Source of the DNA: Oreohelix idahoensis
Taxonomy: Eukaryota; Mollusca; Gastropoda; Stylommatophora; Oreohelicidae
NCBI GenBank assembly: GCA_024509875.1
Contig: JAMPIV010019840.1
Span: 589,501-653,500, forward strand
DNA: 64,000 bases
Direction of reading: 5' to 3'
Within the stretch, counting starts at the first letter, position 1; every line of letters begins with the position of its first letter. Under the pieces are notes generated by a model. The model worked only from the letters and a program-made list of their open reading frames with translations. It was not told the origin of the DNA and did not search any database. This document shows positions 1 through 10,965 of this stretch, in pieces. A program made the translations under genes and the position numbers.

Positions 1-215
1 TGACTGGTTCAAGTGTTTGCATTGAATTTTTTTTTTTAATTCCTTTTTCTTGTCTGCAGTAGTTTTGCCATGGTTGTGGTTACTTTTTATTTTTTTTAAC
101 TAGTTTAGATTAGTCTCTTTCTTCAGCTTGTGCTGTTAAACTTCATGGGGAGATGCGGTTTCAAGTTCTTTGACTAGAATCAGAAAGAAAAAAAAGAATG
201 AAACCAGAGACCTGA
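1..215. other. Intronic sequence, left edge
   Basis: T-rich sequence with no recognisable gene. A pyrimidine tract followed by CAG near position 58 resembles a splice acceptor, but the sequence after it starts with a stop codon in one frame and does not match the host protein. It is most likely intron of the RABGAP1-like gene whose exons begin at 4113. Confidence 0.5.
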
Positions 216-3200
216 AAATGTGTGTGTGTGACAGGCACTTGTGAGGTGTGTGTGTGACAGGCACTTGTGAGGTGTGTGTGTGACAGGCACTTGTGAGGTG
301 TGTGTGTGACAGGCTCTCGTGAGGTGTGTGTGTGACAGGCTCTCGTGAGGTGTGTGTGTGACAGGCACTCGTGAGGTGTGTGTGTGACAGGCACTCGTGA
401 GGTGTGTGTGTGACAGGCACTTGTGAGGTGTGTGTGTGACAGGCACTTGTGAGGTGTGTGTGTGTGTGACAGGCACTTGTGAGGTGTGTGTGTGTGTGAC
501 AGGCACTCGTGAGGTGTGTGTGTGACAGGCACTCATGAGGTGTGTGTGTGACAGGCACTCGTGAGGTGTGTGTGTGACAGGCACTCGTGAGGTGTGTGTG
601 TGACAGGCACTCGTGAGGTGTGTGTGTGACAGGCACTCGTGAGGTGTGTGTGTGACAGGCACTCGTGAGGTGTGTGTGTGTGACAGGCACTCGTGAGGTG
701 TGTGTGTGACAGGCACTCGTGAGGTGTGTGTGTGACAGGCACTCGTGAGGTGTGTGTGTGACAGGCACTCGTGAGGTGTGTGTGTGACAGGCACTCGTGG
801 TGTGTGTGTGACAGGCACTCGTGAGGTGTGTGTGTGTGACAGGCACTCGTGAGGTGTGTGTGTGACAGGCACTTGTGAGGTGTGTGTGTGTGACAGGCAC
901 TTGTGAGGTGTGTGTGTGTGTGACAGGCACTTGTGAGGTGTGTGTGTGTGTGACAGGCACTCGTGAGGTGTGTGTGTGTGACAGGCACTCGTGAGGTGTG
1001 TGTGTGACAGGCACTCGTGAGGTGTGTGTGTGACAGGCACTCGTGAGGTGTGTGTGTGACAGGCACTCATGAGGTGTGTGTGACAGGCACTCATGAGGTG
1101 TGTGTGTGACAGGCACTCGTGAGGTGTGTGTGTGACAGGCACTCGTGAGGTGTGTGTGTGACAGGCACTCGTGAGGTGTGTGTGTGACAGGCACTCATGA
1201 GGTGTGTGTGTGACAGGCACTCGTGAGGTGTGTGTGTGACAGGCACTCGTGAGGTGTGTGTGTGACAGGCACTCGTGAGGTGTGTGTGTGACAGGCACTC
1301 GTGAGGTGTGTGTGTGACAGGCACTCGTGAGGTGTGTGTGTGACAGGCACTTGTGAGGTGTGTGTGTGACAGGCACTTGTGAGGTGTGTGTGTGACAGGC
1401 ACTTGTGAGGTGTGTGTGTGACAGGCACTTGTGAGGAGTGTGTGTGACAGGCACTTGTGAGGAGTGTGTGTGACAGGCACTTGTGAGGAGTGTGTGTGAC
1501 AGGCACTTGTGAGGAGTGTGTGTGACAGGCACTTGTGAGGAGTGTGTGTGACAGGCACTTGTGAGGAGTGTGTGTGACAGGCACTTGTGAGGAGTGTGTG
1601 TGACAGGCATTTGTGAGGAGTGTGTGTGACAGGCACTCGTGAGGTGTGTGTGTGACAGGCACTCGTGAGGTGTGTGTGTGACAGGCACTCGTGAGGAGTG
1701 TGTGTGACAGGCACTTGTGAGGAGTGTGTGTGACAGGCACTTGTGAGGAGTGTGTGTGACAGGCACTTGTGAGGAGTGTGTGTGACAGGCACTTGTGAGG
1801 AGTGTGTGTGACAGGCACTTGTGAGGTGTGTGTGTGACAGGCACTTGTGAGGCGTGTGTGTGTGACAGGCACTTGTGAGGTGTGTGTGTGACAGGCACTT
1901 GTGAGGAGTGTGTGTGACAGGCACTTGTGAGGAGTGTGTGTGACAGGCACTTGTGAGGAGTGTGTGTGACAGGCACTTGTGAGGAGTGTGTGTGTGACAG
2001 GCACTTGTGAGGAGTGTGTGTGACAGGCACTCGTGAGGTGTGTGTGTGTGACAGGCACTTGTGAGGTGTGTGTGTGACAGGCACTTGTGAGGTGTGTGTG
2101 TGACAGGCACTTGTGAGGTGTGTGTGTGACAGGCACTTGTGAGGAGTGTGTGTGTGACAGGCACTTGTGAGGTGTGTGTGTGACAGGCACTTGTGAGGAG
2201 TGTGTGTGACAGGCACTTGTGAGGAGTGTGTGTGACAGGCACTTGTGAGGAGTGTGTGTGACAGGCACTCGTGAGGAGTGTGTGTGACAGGCACTCGTGA
2301 GGAGTGTGTGTGACAGGCACTCGTGAGGTGTGTGTGTGACAGGCACTCGTGAGGAGTGTGTGTGACAGGCACTCGTGAGGAGTGTGTGTGACAGGCACTC
2401 GTGAGGAGTGTGTGTGACAGGCACTCGTGAGGAGTGTGTGTGACAGGCACTCGTGAGGAGTGTGTGTGACAGGCACTCGTGAGGAGTGTGTGTAACAGGC
2501 ACTCGTGAGGTGTGTGTGTGACAGGCACTCGTGAGGAGTGTGTGTGACAGGCACTCGTGAGGAGTGTGTGTGACAGGCACTCGTGAGGTGTGTGTGTGAC
2601 AGGCACTCGTGAGGAGTGTGTGTGACAGGCACTTGTGAGGAGTGTGTGTGACAGGCACTCGTGAGGTGTGTGTGTGACAGGCACTCGTGAGGAGTGTGTG
2701 TGACAGGCACTCGTGAGGAGTGTGTGTGACAGGCACTTGTGAGGTGTGTGTGTGACAGGCACTTGTGAGGTGTGTGTGTGACAGGCACTTGTGAGGTGTG
2801 TGTGTGACAGGCACTTGTGAGGAGTGTGTGTGACAGGCACTTGTGAGGAGTGTGTGTGACAGGCACTCGTGAGGAGTGTGTGTGACAGGCACTCGTGAGG
2901 AGTGTGTGTGACAGGCACTCGTGAGGAGTGTGTGTGACAGGCACTCGTGAGGAGTGTGTGTGACAGGCACTCGTGAGGAGTGTGTGTGACAGGCACTCGT
3001 GAGGAGTGTGTGTGACAGGCACTCGTGAGAATAGGAGTGAGTGTGTATGTGACAGGCATTACATCTAATTTGAGGAGTGTGTGTGACAGGCACTCGTGAG
3101 GAGTGTGTGTGACAGGCACTCGTGAGGAGTGTGTGTGACAGGCCTTCACAGGTTCAAAGTGAGTAGTGTGTGTGACAGGCACGCGTGAGAGAGTGTGTGT

Positions 3201-3360
3201 GTGACAGCTTGACTGCCTGCATCGTGAGGAGTGTGGTGACCGCAATCCACTCGTGAGGAGTGTGTGTGACAGGCACTCGTGAGGAGTGTGTGTGACAGGC
3301 ACTCGTGAGGAGTGTGTGTGACAGGCACTCGTAAGGAGTGTGTGTGACAGGCACTCGTAA
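216..3360. repeat. 26-bp minisatellite, about 120 units
   Basis: Tandem array of a 26-bp unit with core TGTGTGACAGGCACTCGTGAGG. The first half mostly has GAGGTGTG and the second half GAGGAGTG, and GT slippage gives some 28- and 30-bp units. The CG in ACTCGTGAG also appears as TG or CA. Units degenerate at 3030-3260, where unique sequence intervenes. Open frames of up to 1040 codons run through it on the minus strand in all three frames, encoding a histidine/threonine-rich repeat (HTPHKCLSHT). They follow from unit length and lack of stops and are not a gene. Confidence 0.97.
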
Positions 3361-3550
3361 GTGAGGAAAGACAGGAAGGAAGAACACTAGACAGCAGACA
3401 AGAAACAGAATTGTTATTCAGCCTATACTGGTGATTGGGAAAGTTACATAGGTGATTGAGTGTAAAGTCCAGATCATTGTGGGGTCCGTATCCTGTAGTT
3501 GGGTTTAGTGTCCTGTGAATGACCATGGCTAACAAGGCACTTTTTTTTTT
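3361..3550. other. Unique intronic sequence
   Basis: No gene or repeat recognised. It ends in a T run next to the SINE insertion. Confidence 0.5.
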
Positions 3551-3561
3551 AGCGGTGCTAA

Positions 3562-3815
3562 AGGTAAAGGATCCCATTACATGCCCATTTGAGGCATATT
3601 GGGAATATGGTGTTAGGCCCATATTTTCTTGACCATCAGCACACTAGGTGTGATGTGGTCAGCATCATGCCGGCCACCTTAACCTTCATAATTTTTTAGG
3701 CTGGGTAGACCCCAGAGCCGTTTACGTTCTAAAAAATCCCACCTCAAATGGGGATCGAACCATGGACCACTGAGCTAGGAAGCCAGAGCACTAACAACTG
3801 CGCTACAGCGGCTCC
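3562..3815 (-). mobile_element. tRNA-derived SINE, family A, antisense
   Basis: Read on the minus strand it is the same element as 42185-42450: a tRNA-like head with box A and a box B (GGTTCGATCCCC in the sister copy), then a conserved body and a 3' end near GGATCC. It is flanked by an 11-bp direct repeat with one mismatch (AGCGGTGCTAA at 3551-3561, AGAGGTGCTAA at 3816-3826), which marks a retrotransposition target-site duplication. Confidence 0.9.
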
Positions 3816-3826
3816 AGAGGTGCTAA

Positions 3827-4112
3827 GTTGACCGCATTATCTTTTATGATTCATTCCCGTAGCGAGGCTATGATGCCGTTTTGATGGTCTTTGGTTTGAT
3901 TCCCTGATGAGCTTTTCATTCCTAATATTTTTCTATGTCTAATGTTTTATACATCATTGCTTCTTTCTTATGGAGTGACTGCCACATTCTCATTTTTATT
4001 AATAATCTTTTATTTATTGATTATAATCAAACCTTGATCAATCTTCCTCTTAGATCTAAATAATAAATCTAAACCCCAACAACAACAAAAACTTTTTTTT
4101 TTTTTGACACAG
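3827..4112. other. Intron sequence before first recognised exon
   Basis: AT-rich intron ending in a T13 tract and the acceptor AG at 4111-4112. Nothing else was recognised. Confidence 0.6.
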
Positions 4113-4360
4113 ACGTAGATGAACCACTCCTCAGTGGGTCTGGCATTGTCAGCAAGGAAGTCACAGATGATAATCTTTTGGATGCATGGGCAGAGGTGCT
4201 GACACGCTGGCACCAGAACCTTTTATCTAAGCCACGCCAAGTAACACAGCTGGCACGAAAGTCTATTCCCGAAGCGCTGCGTGGAGAGGTTTGGCAGTTG
4301 CTTGCTGGCTGCCACAGTGACCAAGGATTGCTGGAGTCCTATAGAGTTTTGATTACAAAG
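4113..4360 (+). CDS. RABGAP1: RABGAP1-like exon: start of TBC domain
   Basis: First recognised exon of a RABGAP1/RABGAP1L orthologue, a Rab GTPase-activating protein that speeds GTP hydrolysis by Rab GTPases on endosomal and Golgi membranes. The exon starts with two bases of a split codon and ends in phase 0 (ITK, then GTAAAA donor). It encodes a linker (DNLLDAWAEVLTRWHQN) and the first TBC motif (RKSIPEALRGEVWQLLAG), which is nearly invariant in this family. The acceptor is a long T tract plus ACACAG. The PTB and kinesin-like regions of the family must lie upstream of the window. RABGAP1 and RABGAP1L cannot be separated here, and invertebrates often carry one gene for both. Confidence 0.95.
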
Positions 4361-4760
4361 GTAAAAAATTTTTAAAATCTTAGTAAAGCTAGAGTCACAC
4401 TAGCAAGTAGTCTGTCTGTAGCAAGTGATGGGAAAGAACTATGGTGTGTGATTTATGTCCTGAGAAAGGCACTATTTCTCTAATATTCAGTTGCTTCATT
4501 TCCTTTGACCCTCCACCTTGAATGTAAGCCCATCAACACACACACGCACTTGGAAACTATAATGAACAAAAACATACATTGAAGCTGAAGACAAATGTCT
4601 AGATTAAGATAATAAGTAAAATTTGAATGAAAAAAGATCTCTACTGGGAATTGAACGCAGAACAGTTGCTTGGAAGGCAAACATTCTGTTCACTAATATG
4701 CCTTTGCATGTCTTTTAAAAAAAATCTTAACTGTTTTAATGATTGCGTCCCTCAGCGTTC

Positions 4761-4871
4761 GGCCGGCATGATGCTGACCACATCACCCCTAGTGTGCCGA
4801 TGGTCAAGAAAATACGGGCCTAACACCGCATTTCCAGTATGCCTCAATAAATGTGTAACAGGATCCTGTAC
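4761..4871 (+). mobile_element. SINE family A, 5'-truncated
   Basis: Matches the 3' 110 bases of the SINE at 42185-42450 (GGCCGGCATGATGCTGACCA through AACAGGATCCTGTACC). It is followed by an 18-base T run. It interrupts the 51-bp repeat: sequence resembling the repeat unit lies on both sides. Confidence 0.85.
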
Positions 4872-4890
4872 CTTTTTTTTTTTTTTTTTT

Positions 4891-5420
4891 ACCTCCCTCA
4901 GCATTGCGTTATTTTTTAAAACCTGAACAAGTTTAATGATTGCCTCACTCAGCGTTGCGTTATTTTTAAAAACCTGAACAAGTTTAATGATTGCCTCCAA
5001 CCATGTTGCGCTAATTTTAAAAACCTGAACAAGTTTAATGATTGCCTACCTCAGCGTTGCATTATTTATTTAAACCTAAACAAGTTTGATGATTGCCTCC
5101 CTCAGCGTTGCATTATTTATTTAAACCTAAACAAGTTTGATGATTGCCTCCCTCAGCATTGCATTATTTATTTAAACCAAAACAAGTTTGATGATTGCCT
5201 CACTCAGCGTTGCATTATTTATTTAAACCTAAACAAGTTTAATAATTGCTTCCCTCAGTGTTGGATTAGTTATCTAAACCTAAACAAGTTTGATGATTGC
5301 CTCACTTAGCATTGCGTTATTTTTAAAAATCTGAACAATATTAATGATTGCCTCCCTCAGAATTGTACTATTTTAAAAAATCTGAACAATGTTAATGATC
5401 ACCTACCTCAAGGTTGCATT
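4891..5420. repeat. 51-bp tandem repeat, about 10 units
   Basis: Units read CCTGAACAAGTTTAATGATT, then GCCTCCCTCAGCGTTGCRTT, then an A/T tract. The starts at 4922, 4973, 5024 and 5075 show the 51-bp period. Units diverge toward the right end. A partial unit before the SINE fragment (about 4730-4755) shows the array predates that insertion. Confidence 0.9.
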
Positions 5421-6050
<630 letters not shown>

Positions 6051-6107
6051 GCACACACACATATATATATACATATACATCTGTTTATTTAATAAGAAAT
6101 AAGAATA

Positions 6108-6627
6108 CATAAGGCTAGAGGAGATTTCATTACATTGGGAAACACATGGAGATATCAGGAGAAATCAGGACCAACACAAAAATAAGAACTTTCTATTCAA
6201 ATGTCAAGTCAGTCCTATTGTATGGCTGTGAAACATGGAGATCAACAAAAACTGTCAGAAAGCTATAGACTGATAAATGAGTGCTTGTGTAGGTTTGGAG
6301 AAGTATGACAAAGTGACTAATGTGGAACTGATGACAAGAACCAGACAAGTGCCAGTGGGGACAAGAGATGAGAAGAAGACGATGGAGATGCATAGGATAC
6401 ACACATTGAGGAAACCTGTTGATAGCATTACAAGGTAGTCCTTGTTATGGAATCCCCAGGGTAAGAGGGGTAGAGGGAGATACATGGAGAAGAGAACTGG
6501 AGACAGACATGAAGGGAGGTGAAGAAGAGATGGACAGACCTTGAGCTGATGGCACAGGACAGGATGACCTAGCATAAGTTTGTTGAAGTCCTATGCTCCT
6601 TGGCAAGCTGAAGGATGATGATAATCT
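6108..6627 (+). mobile_element. LINE E 3' fragment (RT C-terminus), decayed
   Basis: Corresponds to the C-terminal end of a LINE reverse transcriptase polyprotein (homologous to 36929-37457 and to 43590-44300 on the other strand). Recognisable stretches are SVLLYGCETWRSTK, then [17 protein letters not shown], then SITR and NPQG. The reading frame is broken by indels. It ends with CTGAAGGATGATGAT, a short GAT tail. Confidence 0.85.
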
Positions 6628-6721
6628 TAGGTTTCAGCTTTATGCAATGGAGTGGACAGTTTCCTTTTTCACTGCCTTTGCCTTCCCTAATCTAGAACAT
6701 GGTTAGGTACAAATTTTTACA

Positions 6722-7075
6722 GCTGGGTAGGAGACAGGTATGGTGTCCACCTCGATTCTAAAGGTTCGATTCTCAGTAGAGGGAATATAATTCATGGAAA
6801 TGTTTTTTTCAAAACCAGTGGTCCTAATGATGTCATACTCCCCCCTGGTCTCCTGGGTAGTGAGATCAAATGCCTAGCCTTCATGGATAAAGGGCTAAAG
6901 AAATAGGCGATCAGGGCTAAAGAAATAGGCGATCCCGTGTTGTTGCACACATTAAAAATCCTTCTGCAGTTGCAAATCAGAAAGAGTAGGTCACCTGGCC
7001 GCTGCCCTGGCAAACATTTAAAACTGAGGAAACCTACCCACCACATAAATATTTATTAGAATCTGTGATTCCTGT
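6722..7075 (+). mobile_element. SINE family B, 3'-truncated
   Basis: tRNA-like head with box B (AGGTTCGATTCTC), then a body shared with antisense copies at 10490-10965 and 31930-32400 (TGGTCCTAATGATGTCATAC, CTGCCCTGGCAAA, CCTACCCACCACA). It stops where a SINE C fragment begins. Confidence 0.8.
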
Positions 7076-7440
7076 AAGCCTTCCCTAACTTGGAGCAGTC
7101 AGTTACCCATTTTTACCACTGGCTACACTGGAGCATGACACTAGTTTCAAGCCATGCTTCGAGAAGCTAGCGTTCTAGCCACTGTGCCATTGGGATTTAA
7201 AAGGTCAAGGTTGTCCCATAGCAGACGCCGTAGAAAAGTGAAGTGTTAGTCTTGGCTATATTAGGTCTGGCTTTATGATGTGGGGGTGACCAGTTCCCTT
7301 CATCGCTGCCTTTGCCTTCCCTAACTCAAGAGCAAAGTCACGTACACATTTACAGCTAGGTGGACTGGAGCATGATGCTACAAGTTTTGATCCTGGAATC
7401 TGAAAACTTGGCCCTTTGTCGGGACTTGAGGCCACCATTT
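7076..7440 (-). mobile_element. Two adjacent SINE family C copies, antisense
   Basis: 7076-7192 and about 7200-7440 both match SINE C, whose forward copy lies at 50946-51215. Shared blocks are CTTCCCTAACT, TGGACTGGAGCAT, and the antisense tRNA-like end with TCTAGCCACTGTG. The second copy carries the CCCATAGCAGA ... GAAGTGTTAG 3' block. Both are diverged. Confidence 0.7.
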
Positions 7441-7521
7441 TGGTCTATAACATGGCATTTTGCTTCAGATTGGAATTTTTTTTGTTATTTTTAAATTTTT
7501 AAAACAGCCTCAGTGTTTGTC

Positions 7522-7780
7522 TTACTTACTTAGTCGTTCCCCTTCTACCGTGAGGTGAAGAGGTTTGGAAGAGAGAGCGCCAGACTATCCTATCGGCTGT
7601 CTTCCTCCTGGCCTGGTTCCATTCTAGTCCTCGTCCTTCAAAGATTGTCTAATGTTGTCTTCCCAGCGGACTCTGGGTCATCCTGGGGGTCTGGATCCCT
7701 GGCTCTTTGTTTCCCATGCTTGTCGTGGTAGCCGATCTTCTCCCATACTGCAGACATGGCCAAACCGTCTTAGTTGGGAC
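7522..7780 (-). mobile_element. LINE D 3' end, 5'-truncated insertion
   Basis: Matches the 3' end of the LINE at 22249-25404, including its (AAGT)n tail read on the minus strand. It is bounded by a perfect 12-bp target-site duplication TCAGTGTTTGTC at 7510-7521 and 7781-7792, which defines a 259-bp insertion. Confidence 0.92.
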
Positions 7781-7805
7781 TCAGTGTTTGTCAGTGTTAT
7801 TAATT

Positions 7806-8083
7806 TTGACTAAGCTCATAATGGGGTTGGTGTTAGGTTACGGCAAGCTGTTTGACAAAGCTCATAACAGGGTTGGTGTTAGGTTAAGGCTAGCTGTTTG
7901 ACAAAGCTCATAACAGGGTTGGTGTTAGGTTACGGCTAGCTGTTTGACAAAGCTCATAACAGGGTAGGTGTTAGGTTAATAAGGCTAGCTGTTTGACAAA
8001 GCTCAAAACAGGGTTGGTGTTAGATTAAGGCTAGCTGTTTGACAAAGCTCATAACAGGGTTGGAGTTAGGTTAAGACTAGCTG
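7806..8083. repeat. 46-bp tandem repeat, 6 units
   Basis: Unit TTTGACAAAGCTCATAACAG followed by GGTTGGTGTTAGGTTA and AGGCTAGCTG. Six units, one with a 3-bp insertion. The array ends 66 bases before a coding exon. Confidence 0.95.
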
Positions 8084-8149
8084 TAACATTAATATGAATA
8101 GCCTGCTTGGCAACATGGCAAACCTTGTCTACTGTCCTCACCATCAAAG

Positions 8150-8193
8150 ATGCAGGTGGGCAAGGGCAAGATTCCTTATACAGAATTAGTAAG
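8150..8193 (+). CDS. RABGAP1: RABGAP1-like exon (AGGQGQDSLYRISK)
   Basis: A 44-base exon: the last two bases of a split codon, then 14 codons (AGGQGQDSLYRISK), matching the GGDGQDSLYKISK segment of vertebrate RABGAP1 inside the TBC domain. The acceptor is a pyrimidine-rich tract and ATCAAAG. The donor is AAG|GTCAGT. It ends in phase 0, matching the next exon. Its start phase needs a missing upstream exon. A T11G24 homopolymer starts 9 bases into the downstream intron. Confidence 0.92.
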
Positions 8194-8201
8194 GTCAGTA
8201 C

Positions 8202-8202
8202 T

Positions 8203-8233
<31 letters not shown>

Positions 8234-8236
8234 GGG
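8202..8236 (+). repeat. T11G24 homopolymer next to 5' splice site
   Basis: Eleven T (8202-8212) then 24 G (8213-8236). The G run starts at intron position +20 and is G-rich in the transcript, so it could form an RNA G-quadruplex. The length is vulnerable to sequencing error. Confidence 0.95.
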
Positions 8237-8874
8237 ATACATGCCACAAGCTATGGTTTACCCATAATCTGTACAAGGTGTTTGCGTTTTCAGATGTGTA
8301 CACCCTGTACATAATTTCTGTACAGGTTTTCTAACCCATTCCCCTTATTACTGTGTCTCAGAGTTCTTTTATAAGGTCCTATTGAACACAAGATTTCCCA
8401 GTCTGTTAGTGATAATTAAACACAGAAATAGACTAAATGATGACACTATCACATTATTTTTACAGTGCAAAATAAACTCGGACATTTATTGTTTGGGTTT
8501 TAAAATAAGTGAAGACCTGCTTTAAAAGGCAAAGTCCCCATGCCTCATTTATAATGCAGCCCACTGTAATTGAAAATATTTGTACACGAATTAAGTCTTT
8601 TGATATTTTTTTTTTCAGTCCTTGTACAGGGTTTTAGATTAATTGTACATGTTTTTCATCTCCGAAGTGTGGCGTGGGGGGGGGGATTACTGTCTAAAAC
8701 ACTGCTGCCAGAGCACGTGAAGTACTTTCATGAAGGCTTTTTTTTCTAGTGGGGCTGACTGTAGTGGTGGTCTGTTGCTCGTTAAGAAGTAAAAAAATGG
8801 ACATGAGCAAGGATATTTGTAGAAAATGAATAAAAAAGATGAGCAGAAATGTGTGGTCATATATGAAATAACAC
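8237..8874. other. AT-rich intron, nothing recognised
   Basis: No gene and no clear repeat apart from a G9 run near 8676-8685. Confidence 0.5.
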
Positions 8875-9035
8875 AGAAATGAGATGATGGTATGTAAATT
8901 AGCATAGAAACAAATAAATGAAAGTGTATGATGGTATGTAAACTAACACAGAAACAAATAAATGAAAGTGTACGGTGGTATGTTAATTAACATTGAAACT
9001 AAATTAATGTAATTGTATGATGGTATGGTAAGCAG
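8875..9035. repeat. Approximately 55-bp tandem repeat, 3 units
   Basis: Repeats of GATGGTATGTAAAYTARCAY followed by AGAAACAAATAAATGAAAGTGT. Units are clear but diverged. Confidence 0.75.
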
Positions 9036-9039
9036 AAAT

Positions 9040-9512
9040 GTTGATGGTAAAGACATGAGGACAATAAAGAACATTTGCTGACAAGAAACAACTGCTGTAA
9101 GAATTTACAGCCAAATTGGAACATTTTTGCATGTTAAAAAAAGAAAGGGTGTTAGACAGGGATGTGTGTTACCACAGGAACAATCTGTACAATGAAAATA
9201 TAATGAGATCCATTGTAAATAAATAACACGCATAAAGGTATGTGTCAGGCACTAGTGAGATATAAAGAAGTAGAAAAATAGACAACAGAAAAACAACAGA
9301 AGTGATAAGGTTTCTGGAGACTCAAACCCTGGATTATCCAAATGACAACACCGCCTCCCTACGGGTGGACATATCAGGAATATCATTTGGCGGACATAGT
9401 ATAAACAACTTGAGACACGCTGATGATACAGTCTTAATAGCAAAAAAGGGTAAAAGAGATGCAAGAAATGATTGATACAATAGTGACAGAAAGTAAAAGT
9501 GAAAAATAAAAT
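9040..9512 (+). pseudogene. Decayed LINE reverse transcriptase fragment
   Basis: Two reverse transcriptase signatures survive in a sequence otherwise full of stops and indels: KKGVRQGCVLP at about 9138-9172 (the VRQGC box before the catalytic region) and LRHADDTVLIA at 9409-9441 (the catalytic YADD-type box, here HADD). The spacing suits a LINE RT with internal deletions. The clade is not determined. Confidence 0.7.
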
Positions 9513-9544
9513 AAAGTTACACAGAAAGAAGAGATGAATTAGCA

Positions 9545-10190
9545 CAGAAACCAGATGAATGAAAGTGTGTGGTTATAACTAGACACAATAACAAGACAGA
9601 TAGAAATGGTCGCAGATACAGTGACAAAAAACAAAACACCAGGTGAATGGAAGTGTGTGGCTATAACTAGACACAGTGATTAGACATATGGAAATAGTCC
9701 CAGATACAGTGACAAAAAAAACAAAAACAAACTCACGAATGGAAGTTTGTTGTTATAACTAGACACAATGACAAGACACATGGAAATAGCCGCAGATACA
9801 GTGACCAAAAAAAAACAAAAAAACACCAGATGAATGGGAGTGTATGGTTATAACTAGACATAATGACAAGACTGATGGAAATGGTCACAGATACAGTGAC
9901 AAGAAACACAAAACTACACCATATGAAGGAAAGTGTGTGGTTATAACTAGACATAATGACAAGACAGGTGGAAATGGTCATAGATAGTGACAAAAAACAA
10001 AACACCAGATGAATGGAAAGGTGTTGTTATAACTAGACACAATAACAAGACAGATAGAAATGGTCGCAGATACAGTGACAAAAAACAAAACAAACCCAGA
10101 TGAATGAAAGTGTGTGGTTATAACTAAACATAATGACAAGACAGATGGAAATGGTGACAGGTACAGTAAAAAAAAAAACATGAATGGAAG
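9545..10190. repeat. Approximately 91-bp tandem repeat, about 7 units
   Basis: Repeated block: GAATGAAAGTGTGTGGTTAT, AACTAGACATAATGACAAGA, CAGATGGAAATGGTC, CAGATACAGTGACAAAAAA. Minus-strand open frames across it are short by-products. Confidence 0.9.
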
Positions 10191-10320
10191 CCATATGTTC
10201 ACAGACGTTTGACATAGATATACACGATTAAAAAAACACTTATATTTGTGCACATAATTCACCTTAACCATTCTTTAAAGTTTAAAGCAAGATTGCATCC
10301 AGAGATAATTTCCTTTATAG

Positions 10321-10395
10321 GCATACTCTGTGTTTGATGAGGAGATTGGTTACGTCCAGGGGTTGTCCTTCCTAGCAGCGGCACTTCTTTTGCAT
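10321..10395 (+). CDS. RABGAP1: RABGAP1-like exon with YxQ glutamine finger
   Basis: 25 codons, phase 0 at both ends: AYSVFDEEIGYVQGLSFL then AAALLLH. It matches vertebrate AYSVYDEEIGYCQGQSFLAA. TYR-x-GLN in GYVQG is the glutamine finger that TBC domains supply in trans to the bound Rab; the middle Cys of vertebrates is Val here. The acceptor is TTCCTTTATAG and the donor CAT|GTAAGT. Confidence 0.96.
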
Positions 10396-10489
10396 GTAAG
10401 TATTCATGTGCATGTTGTTACATATCTAAATGTAATACTGAAGAACGGCTGAACATAAAATAGGTCAACAGAAAGATGATGGTCTGAGT

Positions 10490-10965
10490 TTTTGGTTTTA
10501 AGGACCATCTTCATTGCACACAGACAACTCCATCAGTATCCTCCCTTAGATCACACTCAGAGGATCTCAGCACAGGGCATGAACTGTAGCACTGTCAAGG
10601 ATCCCAGTATGTGTATACAGGAATCTTGCATTCTATAAATATTTTTGTGGTGGGTAGGTTTCTAATTTTTAAATTTTGCCAGGGCAGCAGCCTTATGGCC
10701 AACTCTTTATGATTTCCAACTGCTGTGGGATTTTTAACTTGCGCAACTTGTACATGGGACCTTCTATTTTTTTCACCTTTATCCGAGAAAGCTAAGCATC
10801 CACTCTTACTACCCAGGAGATCAGTGGGGAGTGTGATATCATTAGGACCACTGGTTCTGAAACAATATGTCCATAAATTATATTCCCTCTAATAAGAATC
10901 AAACCTGGTACCTTTAGAATTCAAGGCATACCATACCTCTTATCCACTCCGACCCCTTGGAATAT
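10490..10965 (-). mobile_element. SINE family B, antisense, long copy
   Basis: Antisense copy of the element at 6722-7075 plus about 150 extra bases at its 3' end (ATCTTCATTGCACAC through GGAATCTTGCATTC). The tRNA-like end reads, in reverse, GGGGTCGGAGTGGATAAGAG with a diverged box B. The 3' tail is A/C-rich (antisense TTTTTGGTTTTAAGG). Confidence 0.85.

Noticed and set aside
9241..9265. TGTGTCAGGCACTAGTGAGA, resembling one unit of the 26-bp array at 216-3360
   Set aside because: A single diverged match; could be chance, so no claim of a seed is made.
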